Source of the DNA: Candidatus Bathyarchaeum sp.
GTDB lineage: Archaea > Thermoproteota > Bathyarchaeia > Bathyarchaeales > Bathyarchaeaceae
Direction: 5' to 3'
DNA length: 9,235 nucleotides
Assembly: GCA_003096255.1 (NCBI GenBank)
Contig: PIXS01000134.1
Location: 1-9,235, forward strand
Shown here: positions 1 to 6,668 of the stretch, in pieces
How the letters are laid out: every line of letters begins with the position of its first letter
Position numbering within the stretch: the stretch's first letter is position 1
Notes under the pieces: model-generated
What the model saw: only the letters and a program-made list of their open reading frames with translations
Databases searched by the model: none
Told to the model about the DNA's origin: nothing
Translations under genes and position numbers: made by a program

Positions 1-1
1 T

Positions 2-238
2 CAAGTTGTCGGCGAAAACATTGAATCGTTGAAGCGCCCGTTTCTGCTTCCGTATTTGGATTTGGCTGTTAGGGCTCAACGTTGGGTTTACAAAAGCTAT
101 TTTCTTACCCGTCTCTGCTTCGGTACACCCTTCCTGAACATGCTGCAGGGCTGCCTAAACGTTTACAGAAAGGTCGATGAAGAAATTAAGGGAAAAGAGT
201 GGGTGGACAAGCACTGGGACAATTCGTTGCCCCGCTAA
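2..238 (+). CDS. 3' end of an unrecognised protein (partial at window start)
   Basis: The frame is open from the second base of the window to a TAA stop at 236-238, so this is the C-terminal 78 residues of a gene that begins upstream. A TTG at 29 is an internal codon of this frame; nothing suggests it is a start. The visible part is rich in aromatic and basic residues, has two cysteines (in RLCFG and QGCLN), and ends in a charged tail with KGKEWVDKHWDN. I do not recognise the family. It is not clearly a membrane segment, although LTRLCFGTPFLNMLQG is moderately hydrophobic. Its stop overlaps, on the opposite strand, the stop of the convergent glycosyltransferase at 235, so the two genes end within four bases of each other. 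That neighbour hints at a surface-glycan role, but this is only context. The coding call is fairly sure; the function is unknown. Confidence 0.6.
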   Translation, partial: QVVGENIESLKRPFLLPYLDLAVRAQRWVYKSYFLTRLCFGTPFLNMLQGCLNVYRKVDEEIKGKEWVDKHWDNSLPR

Positions 239-1428
239 TCTATCCCCAACAACTTATGATACAAATCGATTACTTGAGCTGTGATGATGCGCCAAGAAAG
301 CTGCTCCTCAATTAACTGTCTTCCGCGTTTGCCCAGCTTTTCGGCAAGCTTCTGGTCCTTGAGTAAGGTCAGCACTTTTTCTGTTAGCTGTGTTGAGTCT
401 CCAGGGTCTATCACAAACCCGTTTTCGTTGCTTACCAGAAACTCGGCTATGCCTCCTACTTTTGTGGAGATGACTGGTAAGGCTGTGGCTTGGGCTTCAA
501 GTATGGCGAAGGGAAAGTTTTCGTATATGGCTGGCAGCACAAAAATGTCTGAGGCTGCGTAGATGTCTGGAAGTTTTTCGTCTGGAACATACCCCAGAAA
601 CGTTACATGGTCTTCTATGTCCAGTTCCTTTGCCAAGTTTCGGAGGCTCTCTTCTTTCTGTTTGAAGCCTGTGCCTGAAATGGCAAACTTTACATCCTTG
701 TACTCTTGGAGAACTGGCGGAATCGACCGCAACAGAATCTCTAAGCCTTTTCTGTGATAGAGCCTACCCACAAAAAGAACAATCTTTCTGTCTGTTTCTA
801 ACCCAAATTCTTGCCGAAGCTCCATCTTGTTTGGTTTTGGTTTGAACTTTTCTATGTCTACGCCGTTGTAGATGACGTGTATCTTTTCCTCTGGGATGCT
901 ATAGAGGTCGGTTAGTTCGTTTACGGTGTATTTGCTTACTGCTATCAGGGCGTCTGACCTGTTCATTAGCTGGGTTTCGTAGCGTCTGAGCACGCGGTTG
1001 AAGCGGAGCATCATTTTTTCGTTGGGGTTTAGTTCTGTGGGGTTGGATTGTTTGGTTACAATGGCTTCTCCTTTCCATGTTGAGTGGACTGCGCAGACTA
1101 GGGCTTTGGCTGAGTCGTTGGGGATGGCGAAGCTTGGGACCAGTGGGAGGTTTGCGTGGATGATGTCGATTCCGATTTGGTTGTTCAGTTCCTCTATTTT
1201 TTTGGCAGCTGAGCGGGCAAATTTCCAGTATCTGGTGAGGGCGTTTCCTGTGCCTTTTATGTAGTGGACTTTGATGCCGTGAAATGTGTCTTCTGCGTCT
1301 TCGGTGTGTCTGGCTACTACGTGGACGTTGTGTCCAAGTTTTTGTAGGCTGTGGGACAGGTAATAGACGTAGGCTCCTGTTCCGCCCGAAATCGGGAAAT
1401 ACTCTGGGGTTACGAAGCACACATTCAC
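235..1428 (-). CDS. GT4-family (GT-B fold) glycosyltransferase
   Basis: A retaining nucleotide-sugar glycosyltransferase of about 397 residues, normal for family GT4. The N-terminal Rossmann half starts with NVCFVTPEYFP, followed by the glycine loop GGTGAYVYYL (about residues 15-24) and LGHNVHVV. The C-terminal half carries FVGRLYHRKG (about 219-228), whose Arg and Lys normally contact the donor phosphates. It also has the E-x7-E motif in YENFPFAILEA (Glu 303 and Glu 311), followed by PVISTKVGGIAE. No membrane segment is seen, so it should act at the cytosolic face. I chose GTG at 1428: it overlaps the TGA of the upstream GT2 gene as GTGA and has a purine-rich stretch (GGAGGAGAGG, 1439-1448) 10 bases before it. 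The open frame extends to an ATG at 1494, but those 22 residues lie inside the upstream gene and look non-native. The sugar and acceptor cannot be told from the sequence. The family call is very secure. Confidence 0.93.
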   Translation of the reverse strand: MNVCFVTPEYFPISGGTGAYVYYLSHSLQKLGHNVHVVARHTEDAEDTFHGIKVHYIKGTGNALTRYWKFARSAAKKIEELNNQIGIDIIHANLPLVPSFAIPNDSAKALVCAVHSTWKGEAIVTKQSNPTELNPNEKMMLRFNRVLRRYETQLMNRSDALIAVSKYTVNELTDLYSIPEEKIHVIYNGVDIEKFKPKPNKMELRQEFGLETDRKIVLFVGRLYHRKGLEILLRSIPPVLQEYKDVKFAISGTGFKQKEESLRNLAKELDIEDHVTFLGYVPDEKLPDIYAASDIFVLPAIYENFPFAILEAQATALPVISTKVGGIAEFLVSNENGFVIDPGDSTQLTEKVLTLLKDQKLAEKLGKRGRQLIEEQLSWRIITAQVIDLYHKLLGID

Positions 1429-2447
1429 TTTTGTTTGTCCTCTCCTCCACTTAATGCAGTTTGAATTAAAGAGGTTGCGCCTCCAACAGTCCACGCAATA
1501 GCTCTGGTAAAGTAGATTATTACGAGGTACATGGCTGAGGCATCATTGAAACTGACGGAGATTCTTGCCGCCGAAATAATGTAATGCAACGTTGTTACGG
1601 TGACGAGGGCAAGAAACGCCAGTGACGGAATCAGATGGAAACCCGTGACTAGACTGATGACTAGTAGGACGAATGCAACAGTATAGAGTATGGGCTGTAT
1701 GTTCATCCACCAGTCCGTTATCTTGTCGCCCCTCGCAAGCTTCGGATGCTTCAAGTACAGTTTCCAAGTGTTTTGACCATACTTGTACTGCTGTTTGAAG
1801 AAGGTTCCTAGAGTGGGACGATGAAAGTGGTAGCACATTGCTTCTGCGTCAAAGGCTATGGTGTATCCTTCTTGTGCGAGTCGTGCTCCTATGTCTGTGT
1901 CGTATTGGGTGGGAAGAGCCTCATCAAAGCCCCCAATTTCTTCAACTATTTTTTTCTTGAGGAGCAAGTTCATTGTTGCTACTCTTTCCACCGTATTAGG
2001 AAGACGTCGGTATCGGGAGATTAGTTCGTAGCCTATGACTCTTGGAACCAGCTTGCCCTTGTTCCATGTGTCCACTGTTCCGCTTGCTCCAGCCACCTTC
2101 GGATCGTCCAAAAGCTTGACGAGTTTCCTGAGCCACTGTTTCTCAACCTTGGCGTCGGAATCAATTAATCCAATTATGGGAAAGTCGATGTCCTTCATGA
2201 CCATGTTGTATGCTTCAGGGGGATTGAGTTGGCTGTAAACTACCTTAACTGGATGCCCTTTAGCAACTTCCATTGTATTGTCTGTTGAGCCTCCATCAAT
2301 CACAATTACCTCAAGCAAATGTTTCGGGTAGTCCAGTTCCAGAACAGAACGGAGACACTCATCAATTGTTGACCCGCTGTTAAGGGTCGGAACTATTATG
2401 CTGACTCCCGGAAGCGAATCATCATTTGAGATTGATTGGTTTTTCAC
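1425..2447 (-). CDS. membrane-anchored GT2-family glycosyltransferase
   Basis: An inverting GT-A glycosyltransferase of 340 residues. The N-terminal catalytic domain has VSIIVPTLNSGSTIDECL (about 15-32), VIVIDGGSTDNT (47-58) and the metal-binding D-x-D as LIDSDAK (97-99). A later acidic stretch, QYDTDIGARLAQEGY (181-195), fits the catalytic-base region of GT2 enzymes. Three hydrophobic helices follow at about 251-270, 273-293 and 304-326, giving a C-terminal membrane anchor as in many enzymes that use lipid-linked acceptors. The start is GTG at 2447, with AAGGGG at 2455-2460 seven bases upstream. It ends in TGA overlapping the GT4 start, so the two are probably translationally coupled. The 56 bases before it, after the other GT2 gene, leave room for a weak promoter but also fit one three-gene transcript. 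The likely role is adding a sugar to a polyprenyl-linked or surface glycan; the substrate is unknown. Confidence 0.92.
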   Translation of the reverse strand: MKNQSISNDDSLPGVSIIVPTLNSGSTIDECLRSVLELDYPKHLLEVIVIDGGSTDNTMEVAKGHPVKVVYSQLNPPEAYNMVMKDIDFPIIGLIDSDAKVEKQWLRKLVKLLDDPKVAGASGTVDTWNKGKLVPRVIGYELISRYRRLPNTVERVATMNLLLKKKIVEEIGGFDEALPTQYDTDIGARLAQEGYTIAFDAEAMCYHFHRPTLGTFFKQQYKYGQNTWKLYLKHPKLARGDKITDWWMNIQPILYTVAFVLLVISLVTGFHLIPSLAFLALVTVTTLHYIISAARISVSFNDASAMYLVIIYFTRAIAWTVGGATSLIQTALSGGEDKQK

Positions 2448-2503
2448 TCAGTTGCCCCTTTTAATGGTCTTTTCTAATCAATCTTGAATATTAACGTAAT
2501 CTG

Positions 2504-3223
2504 CTATGATAAATAGGATGCTATTATGGCGTAGAGTATTCGTGCGCCGTCTTTTATTGGGTCAAGTTTGGATCTTCCGACGGTTCTCTGGATGAAGCTT
2601 ATTGGAGCTTCCGCCACTCTTGCTCCCATCTTCAGTGCCTTAACTAGCATTTCGGACTCTACTTCGTAGCCTTGGGAACTCAGTTTCATCCTCTTTATCA
2701 GTGACGCCCTGAAGGCTCTGAAGCCAGACTGGGAATCAGACGTTATTGCTCCCGTAAGATACCAAATCAGGTCATTAAACATCCTGTTGCCTACCCTGTT
2801 AATTTTCGGAATCTTGGTCTTGTTGGCTTCTGAATAACAGAATCTTGAACCTATCACAAAATCGGCGCGGTCCTCCCGGATGGGTCTCAAAATCTGCTGA
2901 ATCTCTTCTGGCTTATGGGAACCATCAGCATCCAGTGTAACAACCAACTCGCCCCTAGCCTTCATGAAGCCGTACCTGAGGGCATAGCCTTTCCCTTGAT
3001 GGGCTTTTCTTAGGACAGTGGCTTTTTGTTCCTCGGCGATGTCCGCAGACCTGTCTGCTGAACCGTCATCGACAACCAGAATTTCGTATGAAATATCCAT
3101 CTTTTCTAGTGCCTGTTTTGTTCGCGAGACTACGTTGCCTATGGTCACTTCTTCGTTGTATACTGGAATGACGACAGACACAGAAACCGTTTCGTATTCC
3201 CTGCCTTCTTTTTCTTTTGCCAT
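2504..3223 (-). CDS. GT2 glycosyltransferase, dolichyl-phosphate mannose synthase-like
   Basis: About 239 residues resembling the soluble, DPM1-like branch of polyprenyl-phosphate sugar transferases, which move a sugar from a nucleotide donor to a polyprenyl phosphate at the cytosolic face. Visible motifs are SVVIPVYNEE (about 16-25), VVDDGSADRS (50-59), LDADGSHKPEE (97-107, the metal-binding DAD), SDSQSGFRAF (162-171) and GRSKLDPIKDG (216-226). The last two are characteristic of this subgroup. No C-terminal membrane helices are present. I chose ATG at 3223. The frame extends to a TTG at 3265, but that start has no usable ribosome binding site, and a TATA-like AACTATTTAATT (3248-3259, minus strand) lies inside the extension, about 30 bases before the ATG. 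This suggests a nearly leaderless mRNA. It heads the minus-strand glycosyltransferase group and likely makes a lipid-linked sugar used by the downstream enzymes or by protein glycosylation. Mannose as the sugar is an inference. Confidence 0.9.
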   Translation of the reverse strand: MAKEKEGREYETVSVSVVIPVYNEEVTIGNVVSRTKQALEKMDISYEILVVDDGSADRSADIAEEQKATVLRKAHQGKGYALRYGFMKARGELVVTLDADGSHKPEEIQQILRPIREDRADFVIGSRFCYSEANKTKIPKINRVGNRMFNDLIWYLTGAITSDSQSGFRAFRASLIKRMKLSSQGYEVESEMLVKALKMGARVAEAPISFIQRTVGRSKLDPIKDGARILYAIIASYLS

Positions 3224-3247
3224 CGCTTCAGAGATGAACACTTCATG

Positions 3248-3259
3248 AATTAAATAGTT
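3248..3259 (-). promoter_or_regulatory. TATA-like box for the dolichyl-phosphate sugar synthase gene
   Basis: Read on the minus strand this is AACTATTTAATT, close to the AACTTTTATA boxes elsewhere in the window. Its centre is about 30 bases before the ATG at 3223, so initiation some 25 bases downstream of the box would give a leader of only a few bases. The placement supports the internal ATG over the upstream TTG. Motif match only. Confidence 0.4.
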
Positions 3260-3293
3260 TGCCAACCTTTTTGGAATGGTTGATTGATGGTTT

Positions 3294-3307
3294 AACTTTT
3301 ATTAAAT
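3294..3307 (+). promoter_or_regulatory. TATA-like box for the 3379 membrane protein gene
   Basis: The stretch AACTTTTATTAAAT lies in the 155-base divergent gap between the sugar synthase start (3223) and the GTG at 3379. Initiation about 25 bases downstream would give a leader of roughly 50 bases. It faces away from the minus-strand box at 3248-3259, so the gap holds two back-to-back promoters. Confidence 0.45.
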
Positions 3308-3378
3308 GGAGATGATGTAGTTCTCAATATTATTCAAGGCACCCCAAAAGCAGTCGTTGATGGAGAAGATGAGCCACA

Positions 3379-3975
3379 GTGAAACAAACTTTGACTGAAA
3401 TCGAAGAGAACCTCAAGTCAAGAAAAGAAACTGACAGAATCATGTGGTTCTCCATGTGGGCAGTTCTCTCTGTAGCCAGCTTCGGCATCGCATGGTTTCC
3501 AATGATGTACTACATGATCAAAAGACGAAACACACACTTCCAAAGACAACAAAAACTAGAAGCCCTCATACTAACAAAACTGAAGATAACCCCCAGTCAG
3601 GAACAGCCCCAAACAAAACCCCTGAATGCAGCAGCATGGACTATCTCAACATTGCTGATTGTTCCAGCCTTCTACATTTTCTATGTTCTGAAACGTGACC
3701 TCAACAAACATGAGGAACATGAACACGATTTTCTGGTTCAAGTAATCGAATACGCAAAAGAAAAGGACGTGCCGCTTAACCTTCATGGTTTCAATGCCAC
3801 GCCCCGTTTCTCCTTGAACAAGTATGTAGGTCTCAGCATTGTGTCGTGTGGTTTAGCTGCAGCCTACTGGCTGTATCGAATCTTCAACGACTACAACAGC
3901 CACATCAAGATGCAATGGCACAACGAGGAAGCTATACTCACTTTCCTCAAGTCCGTGGATGAAAACTCCAGTTAA
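3379..3975 (+). CDS. hypothetical membrane protein with three internal repeats
   Basis: A 198-residue protein I cannot assign with confidence. It has three hydrophobic helices, at about 22-47, 86-104 and 147-168. Each is followed by a basic/aromatic turn, a histidine (H53, H111, H175) and a polar helix. Copies one and three match best: H53 and H175 are each followed eight residues later by Glu, and then by ALILTKLK or AILTFLK. Copy two (NKHEEHEHDF) keeps the layout but is more diverged. The unit looks triplicated and gives alternating membrane and cytosolic helices. No catalytic motif is visible. The start is GTG at 3379, the first start codon after an in-frame TGA at 3370. The ribosome binding site is poor: GGAGA at 3362-3366 is 12 bases away, so the true start is uncertain. 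It is transcribed alone, away from the glycosyltransferases and toward cobD. Confidence 0.75.
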   Translation: MKQTLTEIEENLKSRKETDRIMWFSMWAVLSVASFGIAWFPMMYYMIKRRNTHFQRQQKLEALILTKLKITPSQEQPQTKPLNAAAWTISTLLIVPAFYIFYVLKRDLNKHEEHEHDFLVQVIEYAKEKDVPLNLHGFNATPRFSLNKYVGLSIVSCGLAAAYWLYRIFNDYNSHIKMQWHNEEAILTFLKSVDENSS

Positions 3976-3993
3976 TTGCCTGTTTTTGCTGTT

Positions 3994-4003
3994 AACTTTT
4001 ATA
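3994..4003 (+). promoter_or_regulatory. TATA box of cobD
   Basis: AACTTTTATA matches the archaeal TATA consensus and sits 52 bases before the ATG at 4055. Initiation about 25 bases downstream gives a leader near 30 bases that includes AGGA at 4042-4045, nine bases before the start. No cobalamin riboswitch fits in so short a leader. Confidence 0.55.
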
Positions 4004-4054
4004 CCTGTCTGAACATTACGACTGACGGAAAGTCCAACAAAAGGAAGCCATCGT

Positions 4055-5194
4055 ATGGTAGATGTTTCTAAACTTGTTAAGGAATCCCTGCGAAATCTGA
4101 CTCCCTACTTTCACGGCGGAAACGTCTGGAAAATCTCAGAAAAATACAACATTCCCGTAGACCAGCTCATCGACTTCAGCATCTCAACTAACCCCATGGG
4201 TGTCCCAGAAAAAGCCCTGGAAACAATCAGCAATCACCTCAACCTGATACACCATTACCCAGACCCAGACCACGAATGGCTTCTTGAAGCACTAGCAAAA
4301 TCCGCAGACGTAAATCCTGACAACATAATCGTGGGCAACGGCTCCACCGAACTAATCTACCTCTTCAACGAGGTCTTCCTTGAAAACGGCTACGAAGCCG
4401 TCATTCCCGTTCCCACCTTCAGCGAATACAAGGCAGCCATAGAACGCTCAGGCGGCAACATGATATTCCTGAAATGTGACCCAGCAAAAAACTTCAAGCT
4501 GAATCTTGAAGACCTAGAAAACTCTGTCACAGAAACAACCCGTATACTTTTTCTCTGTAACCCAAACAGCCCAACAGGATGCCTCTACGAAAAAGACAAA
4601 GTCCTGAGGGTCGTTGAGTTTGCTGCAGAAAAGAATGTTCTTGTGTTTGTTGACGAGGATTACATCGACTTTGTTGACGACAGCAAACGATACTCCATGG
4701 CAGAATACGTCAACAAGTACAATAACCTCTTTGTTCTCAGGTCGCTAACCAAATTCTTTGGTTTGGCAGGTCTCAGAATCGGCTTTGGAATAGGTTCCCC
4801 AGAACTTGTAACGACCCTGAAGAACGTGAAGATGCCTTGGAGCGTAAACAGTCTAGCCATGTATGCCACAGCAGAAGCGGTCAAAGACACAGCCTTCATC
4901 AAAAAAAGTCGCGTTCTGGTCTCAAAGAGCCGAACAGAAATGCAACAAATGCTCAAAACAATTCCGTGGCTCAAAGTGTACCCCTCAGAAACCAACTTCT
5001 TGCTCATCGAAATCACCAAAGAGGACTTAACTTCAACACAGCTCGCTGAAGAGTTAGCCAAGAAAGGTTTCCTCATCAGAGACTGCGAAGACTTTGATGG
5101 ACTAAACAACAAATTCTTCAGGGCAACTGTCAGAAGACCCGAAGAAAACCGTAAACTGGTTGAGCAGATAGCAGCATTGGGCAACGTAGAGTAG
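4055..5194 (+). CDS. cobD: L-threonine-O-3-phosphate decarboxylase-like PLP enzyme (cobalamin synthesis)
   Basis: A fold-type I PLP enzyme of 379 residues from the HisC/CobD group. The N-terminal signature HGGNVWKISEKYNI (20-33) plus LIDFSISTNPMG (38-49) is typical of CobD and unlike plain histidinol-phosphate aminotransferases. Other landmarks are GNGSTELIY (94-102), CNPNSPTG (168-175), FVDEDYIDF with Asp 200 for the pyridine nitrogen, SLTKFFGLAGLRIGF with the Schiff-base Lys 233 and Arg 241, and a C-terminal FFRATVRRPEEN whose arginines bind the substrate carboxylate or phosphate in the family. CobD makes (R)-1-amino-2-propanol phosphate, the arm joining the corrin ring to the nucleotide loop. 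The ATG is supported by AGGA nine bases upstream. The gene has its own TATA box and meets cobY tail-to-tail with only three bases between stops. The cob neighbours favour CobD; a HisC-like activity is the main alternative. Confidence 0.88.
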   Translation: MVDVSKLVKESLRNLTPYFHGGNVWKISEKYNIPVDQLIDFSISTNPMGVPEKALETISNHLNLIHHYPDPDHEWLLEALAKSADVNPDNIIVGNGSTELIYLFNEVFLENGYEAVIPVPTFSEYKAAIERSGGNMIFLKCDPAKNFKLNLEDLENSVTETTRILFLCNPNSPTGCLYEKDKVLRVVEFAAEKNVLVFVDEDYIDFVDDSKRYSMAEYVNKYNNLFVLRSLTKFFGLAGLRIGFGIGSPELVTTLKNVKMPWSVNSLAMYATAEAVKDTAFIKKSRVLVSKSRTEMQQMLKTIPWLKVYPSETNFLLIEITKEDLTSTQLAEELAKKGFLIRDCEDFDGLNNKFFRATVRRPEENRKLVEQIAALGNVE

Positions 5195-5197
5195 TAG

Positions 5198-5818
5198 CTA
5201 CTTTTTTCGTTTGCTTTGTTGCAGATAGTTTTTTGCCGACTCCAAGTCTTCTGTGGAGTTCACTGTGAAGACGGCTTCTGGTCTGCTGCTGACCACAACT
5301 TCTTGTTCCTGTTCCTCCAAGATTAGCTGTCCATCGATTATGTTGATTCCAGAAACAGCATACATTTTTCCGTCATACTCGAAGGGCGACGCAGCCGAGA
5401 TATTGTACTTGTGGAATGCTTCTTCGGGAATAAGGACCGTCAAAGCGGGTTTACCCGCCTCTTCATATTTCATGATTATTTCGTCTAGAAACTCTCCAGT
5501 CAATAATGGAAGGTCTGCTGAAACAATCAACACGGGACATTTTAGGTTTGCAGCTTGAACAGCCTGCTGCAGGTCCTCATGGTATCCTTTTCCGTCCGTT
5601 TCTACCACTTTCACGGACGCTTCCTTTGCTTCTTTTGTTGTGTTTGGGCTGATTGATGTTACTGCCACAACTGTTTCTGTGATTTTTTTGGATTGCTTGG
5701 TTGCTTCTATGACTCTTCGTATGAGGGACTTGCCCATGAACTGTGCCATCGGCTTTTCAGTGTCCTTGCCAAAGCGTGTTCCTTTTCCACCCGCCATAAT
5801 CAAAGCTACAACCTGCAC
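5198..5818 (-). CDS. cobY: GTP:adenosylcobinamide-phosphate guanylyltransferase
   Basis: At 206 residues this has the usual length of archaeal CobY, the non-orthologous replacement of bacterial CobU. It transfers GMP from GTP to adenosylcobinamide phosphate, giving the GDP-cobinamide used by CobS. The nucleotidyltransferase loop is ALIMAGGKGTRFG (5-17), followed by EKPM (21-24), the CobY-like GKGYHEDL (77-84) and VSADLPLLTGEF (99-110), where Asp 102 is a likely metal ligand. Unlike CobU there is no kinase P-loop. It looks soluble, and the C-terminus is very basic (QSKRKK). The start is GTG at 5818, one base after the cobS stop, with GGTGA (5825-5829) six bases upstream inside the cobS end, so translation is probably coupled to cobS. 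It is the last gene of the minus-strand operon. A related MobA-like transferase is possible from the fold alone, but the pairing with cobS settles it. Confidence 0.92.
   Translation of the reverse strand: MQVVALIMAGGKGTRFGKDTEKPMAQFMGKSLIRRVIEATKQSKKITETVVAVTSISPNTTKEAKEASVKVVETDGKGYHEDLQQAVQAANLKCPVLIVSADLPLLTGEFLDEIIMKYEEAGKPALTVLIPEEAFHKYNISAASPFEYDGKMYAVSGINIIDGQLILEEQEQEVVVSSRPEAVFTVNSTEDLESAKNYLQQSKRKK
5201..5208 (+). terminator. possible T-run terminator of cobD inside the cobY end
   Basis: A run of six T, within CTTTTTTC, begins seven bases after the cobD TAG. It encodes the lysine-rich C-terminus of cobY on the other strand, so it may serve both as cobY coding sequence and as the stop for cobD transcription. 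Confidence 0.3.
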
Positions 5819-5819
5819 C

Positions 5820-6647
5820 TTAAATCACCAGCACAAGCAACGCAAACATTCGGGCAATCTCATTCGTGGCGCCGAAAACGTCCCCGTTTACTCCCCCAAA
5901 CACTCTTTTGCCCAACACTATCATGAAGGCGCCCACCAGTATTCCAGCCACTACAGACACCACACCCATGACGCCAAAGAGGGGGATGGCTACTGCAAGA
6001 GAGATAGCCAACGAAACAGCGTACAGTCCATGGTTTTTGTTCATGAACTCGATGAAGCTTCTGCCCTTTCCCCTCTTATCTTCTAGCCGCTGGGGAGGGG
6101 ATGTTCCCTGATATGCTGTTGTAACCATAGCCAGTTTCGCTGACACCTCCGCCACTACGAGCGCCTGAAGAATGCAGTCTGTCTCTGCTATGAAAATTAG
6201 CAGGAGGGTGAAGAAGGAAACGATGAGAGCAAGGAAGGCTCCTGTTCGAGTAACCGTCCACACGTGGGCAATGTCCATCTTCTCCTTAAGAGACGCTTTT
6301 CGTATGCCCAAGGCGTTGCCTACATCAACTAGCCCGTCTGTGTGCTGAAGACCTATAATAACGAGGAGAAATGCAACGGTCATTATGCTTGCAAGCCCCT
6401 TAGCTGCAAACTCAAAAAACATTTCGTGGGTGCCTGAGAACAGCATGGTGTTTATGGCGCTAAAAAGAAGAAACAGCACATTGTTTGCGAAGAGGGCGTA
6501 GGCGCCAACAAGAACTCCTATGACTGCTCCTATGACCGGAAACAGGAACATGTATCGGGCGGCTATGTCCAAGAAGCTTTCATCCATCTTGAAGGGGATG
6601 GCTGTAAGAAATGCCATCAGGCCTCTAAAGACTCTTACCGCCTTCAC
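5820..6647 (-). CDS. cobS: adenosylcobinamide-GDP ribazoletransferase (cobalamin synthase)
   Basis: An integral membrane enzyme of about 275 residues that joins the lower-ligand riboside (phosphate) to adenosylcobinamide-GDP, releasing GMP; this is the nucleotide-loop step of cobalamin synthesis. The family signature is clear: QHTDGLVDVGNALG (about 101-114) supplies the acidic metal-binding motif, and GGVNGDVFGATNEI (251-264) near the C-terminus is the second conserved block. Hydrophobic helices lie at about 35-52, 56-70, 88-101, 137-154, 160-178 and 207-246. I set the start at GTG 6647 because GAGGAG (6653-6658) lies five bases before it; a GTG at 6653 would overlap that site. Its ribosome binding site is in the short gap after the radical SAM stop at 6669, and its own stop is one base from cobY. 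The three genes therefore look like one transcript. Confidence 0.93.
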   Translation of the reverse strand: MKAVRVFRGLMAFLTAIPFKMDESFLDIAARYMFLFPVIGAVIGVLVGAYALFANNVLFLLFSAINTMLFSGTHEMFFEFAAKGLASIMTVAFLLVIIGLQHTDGLVDVGNALGIRKASLKEKMDIAHVWTVTRTGAFLALIVSFFTLLLIFIAETDCILQALVVAEVSAKLAMVTTAYQGTSPPQRLEDKRGKGRSFIEFMNKNHGLYAVSLAISLAVAIPLFGVMGVVSVVAGILVGAFMIVLGKRVFGGVNGDVFGATNEIARMFALLVLVI

Positions 6648-6652
6648 TTTCA

Positions 6653-6658
6653 CTCCTC
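6653..6658 (-). promoter_or_regulatory. ribosome binding site deciding the cobS start
   Basis: Minus-strand GAGGAG ends five bases before GTG 6647. The alternative GTG at 6653 would begin on the last base of this site, which makes it unlikely. Confidence 0.55.
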
Positions 6659-6668
6659 ACTGGTTAGA

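Noticed and set aside
899..1450. Long second open frame (183 codons) on the minus strand inside the GT4 gene
   Set aside because: It is rich in Arg, Pro, His and Ser with no recognisable motif, and it overlaps a clear glycosyltransferase in another frame. The A/C-rich coding strand here explains the lack of stops.
3976..4054. Cobalamin riboswitch upstream of cobD
   Set aside because: The gap is only 79 bases and contains a TATA box and a ribosome binding site, too short for a cobalamin aptamer.
4660..5184. 174-codon open frame antisense to cobD
   Set aside because: Serine- and leucine-rich antisense shadow with no motif or ribosome binding site; cobD on the other strand is unambiguous.
5640..6086. 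148-codon plus-strand frame across the cobY-cobS junction
   Set aside because: It is antisense to two securely identified genes, and the composition looks random.
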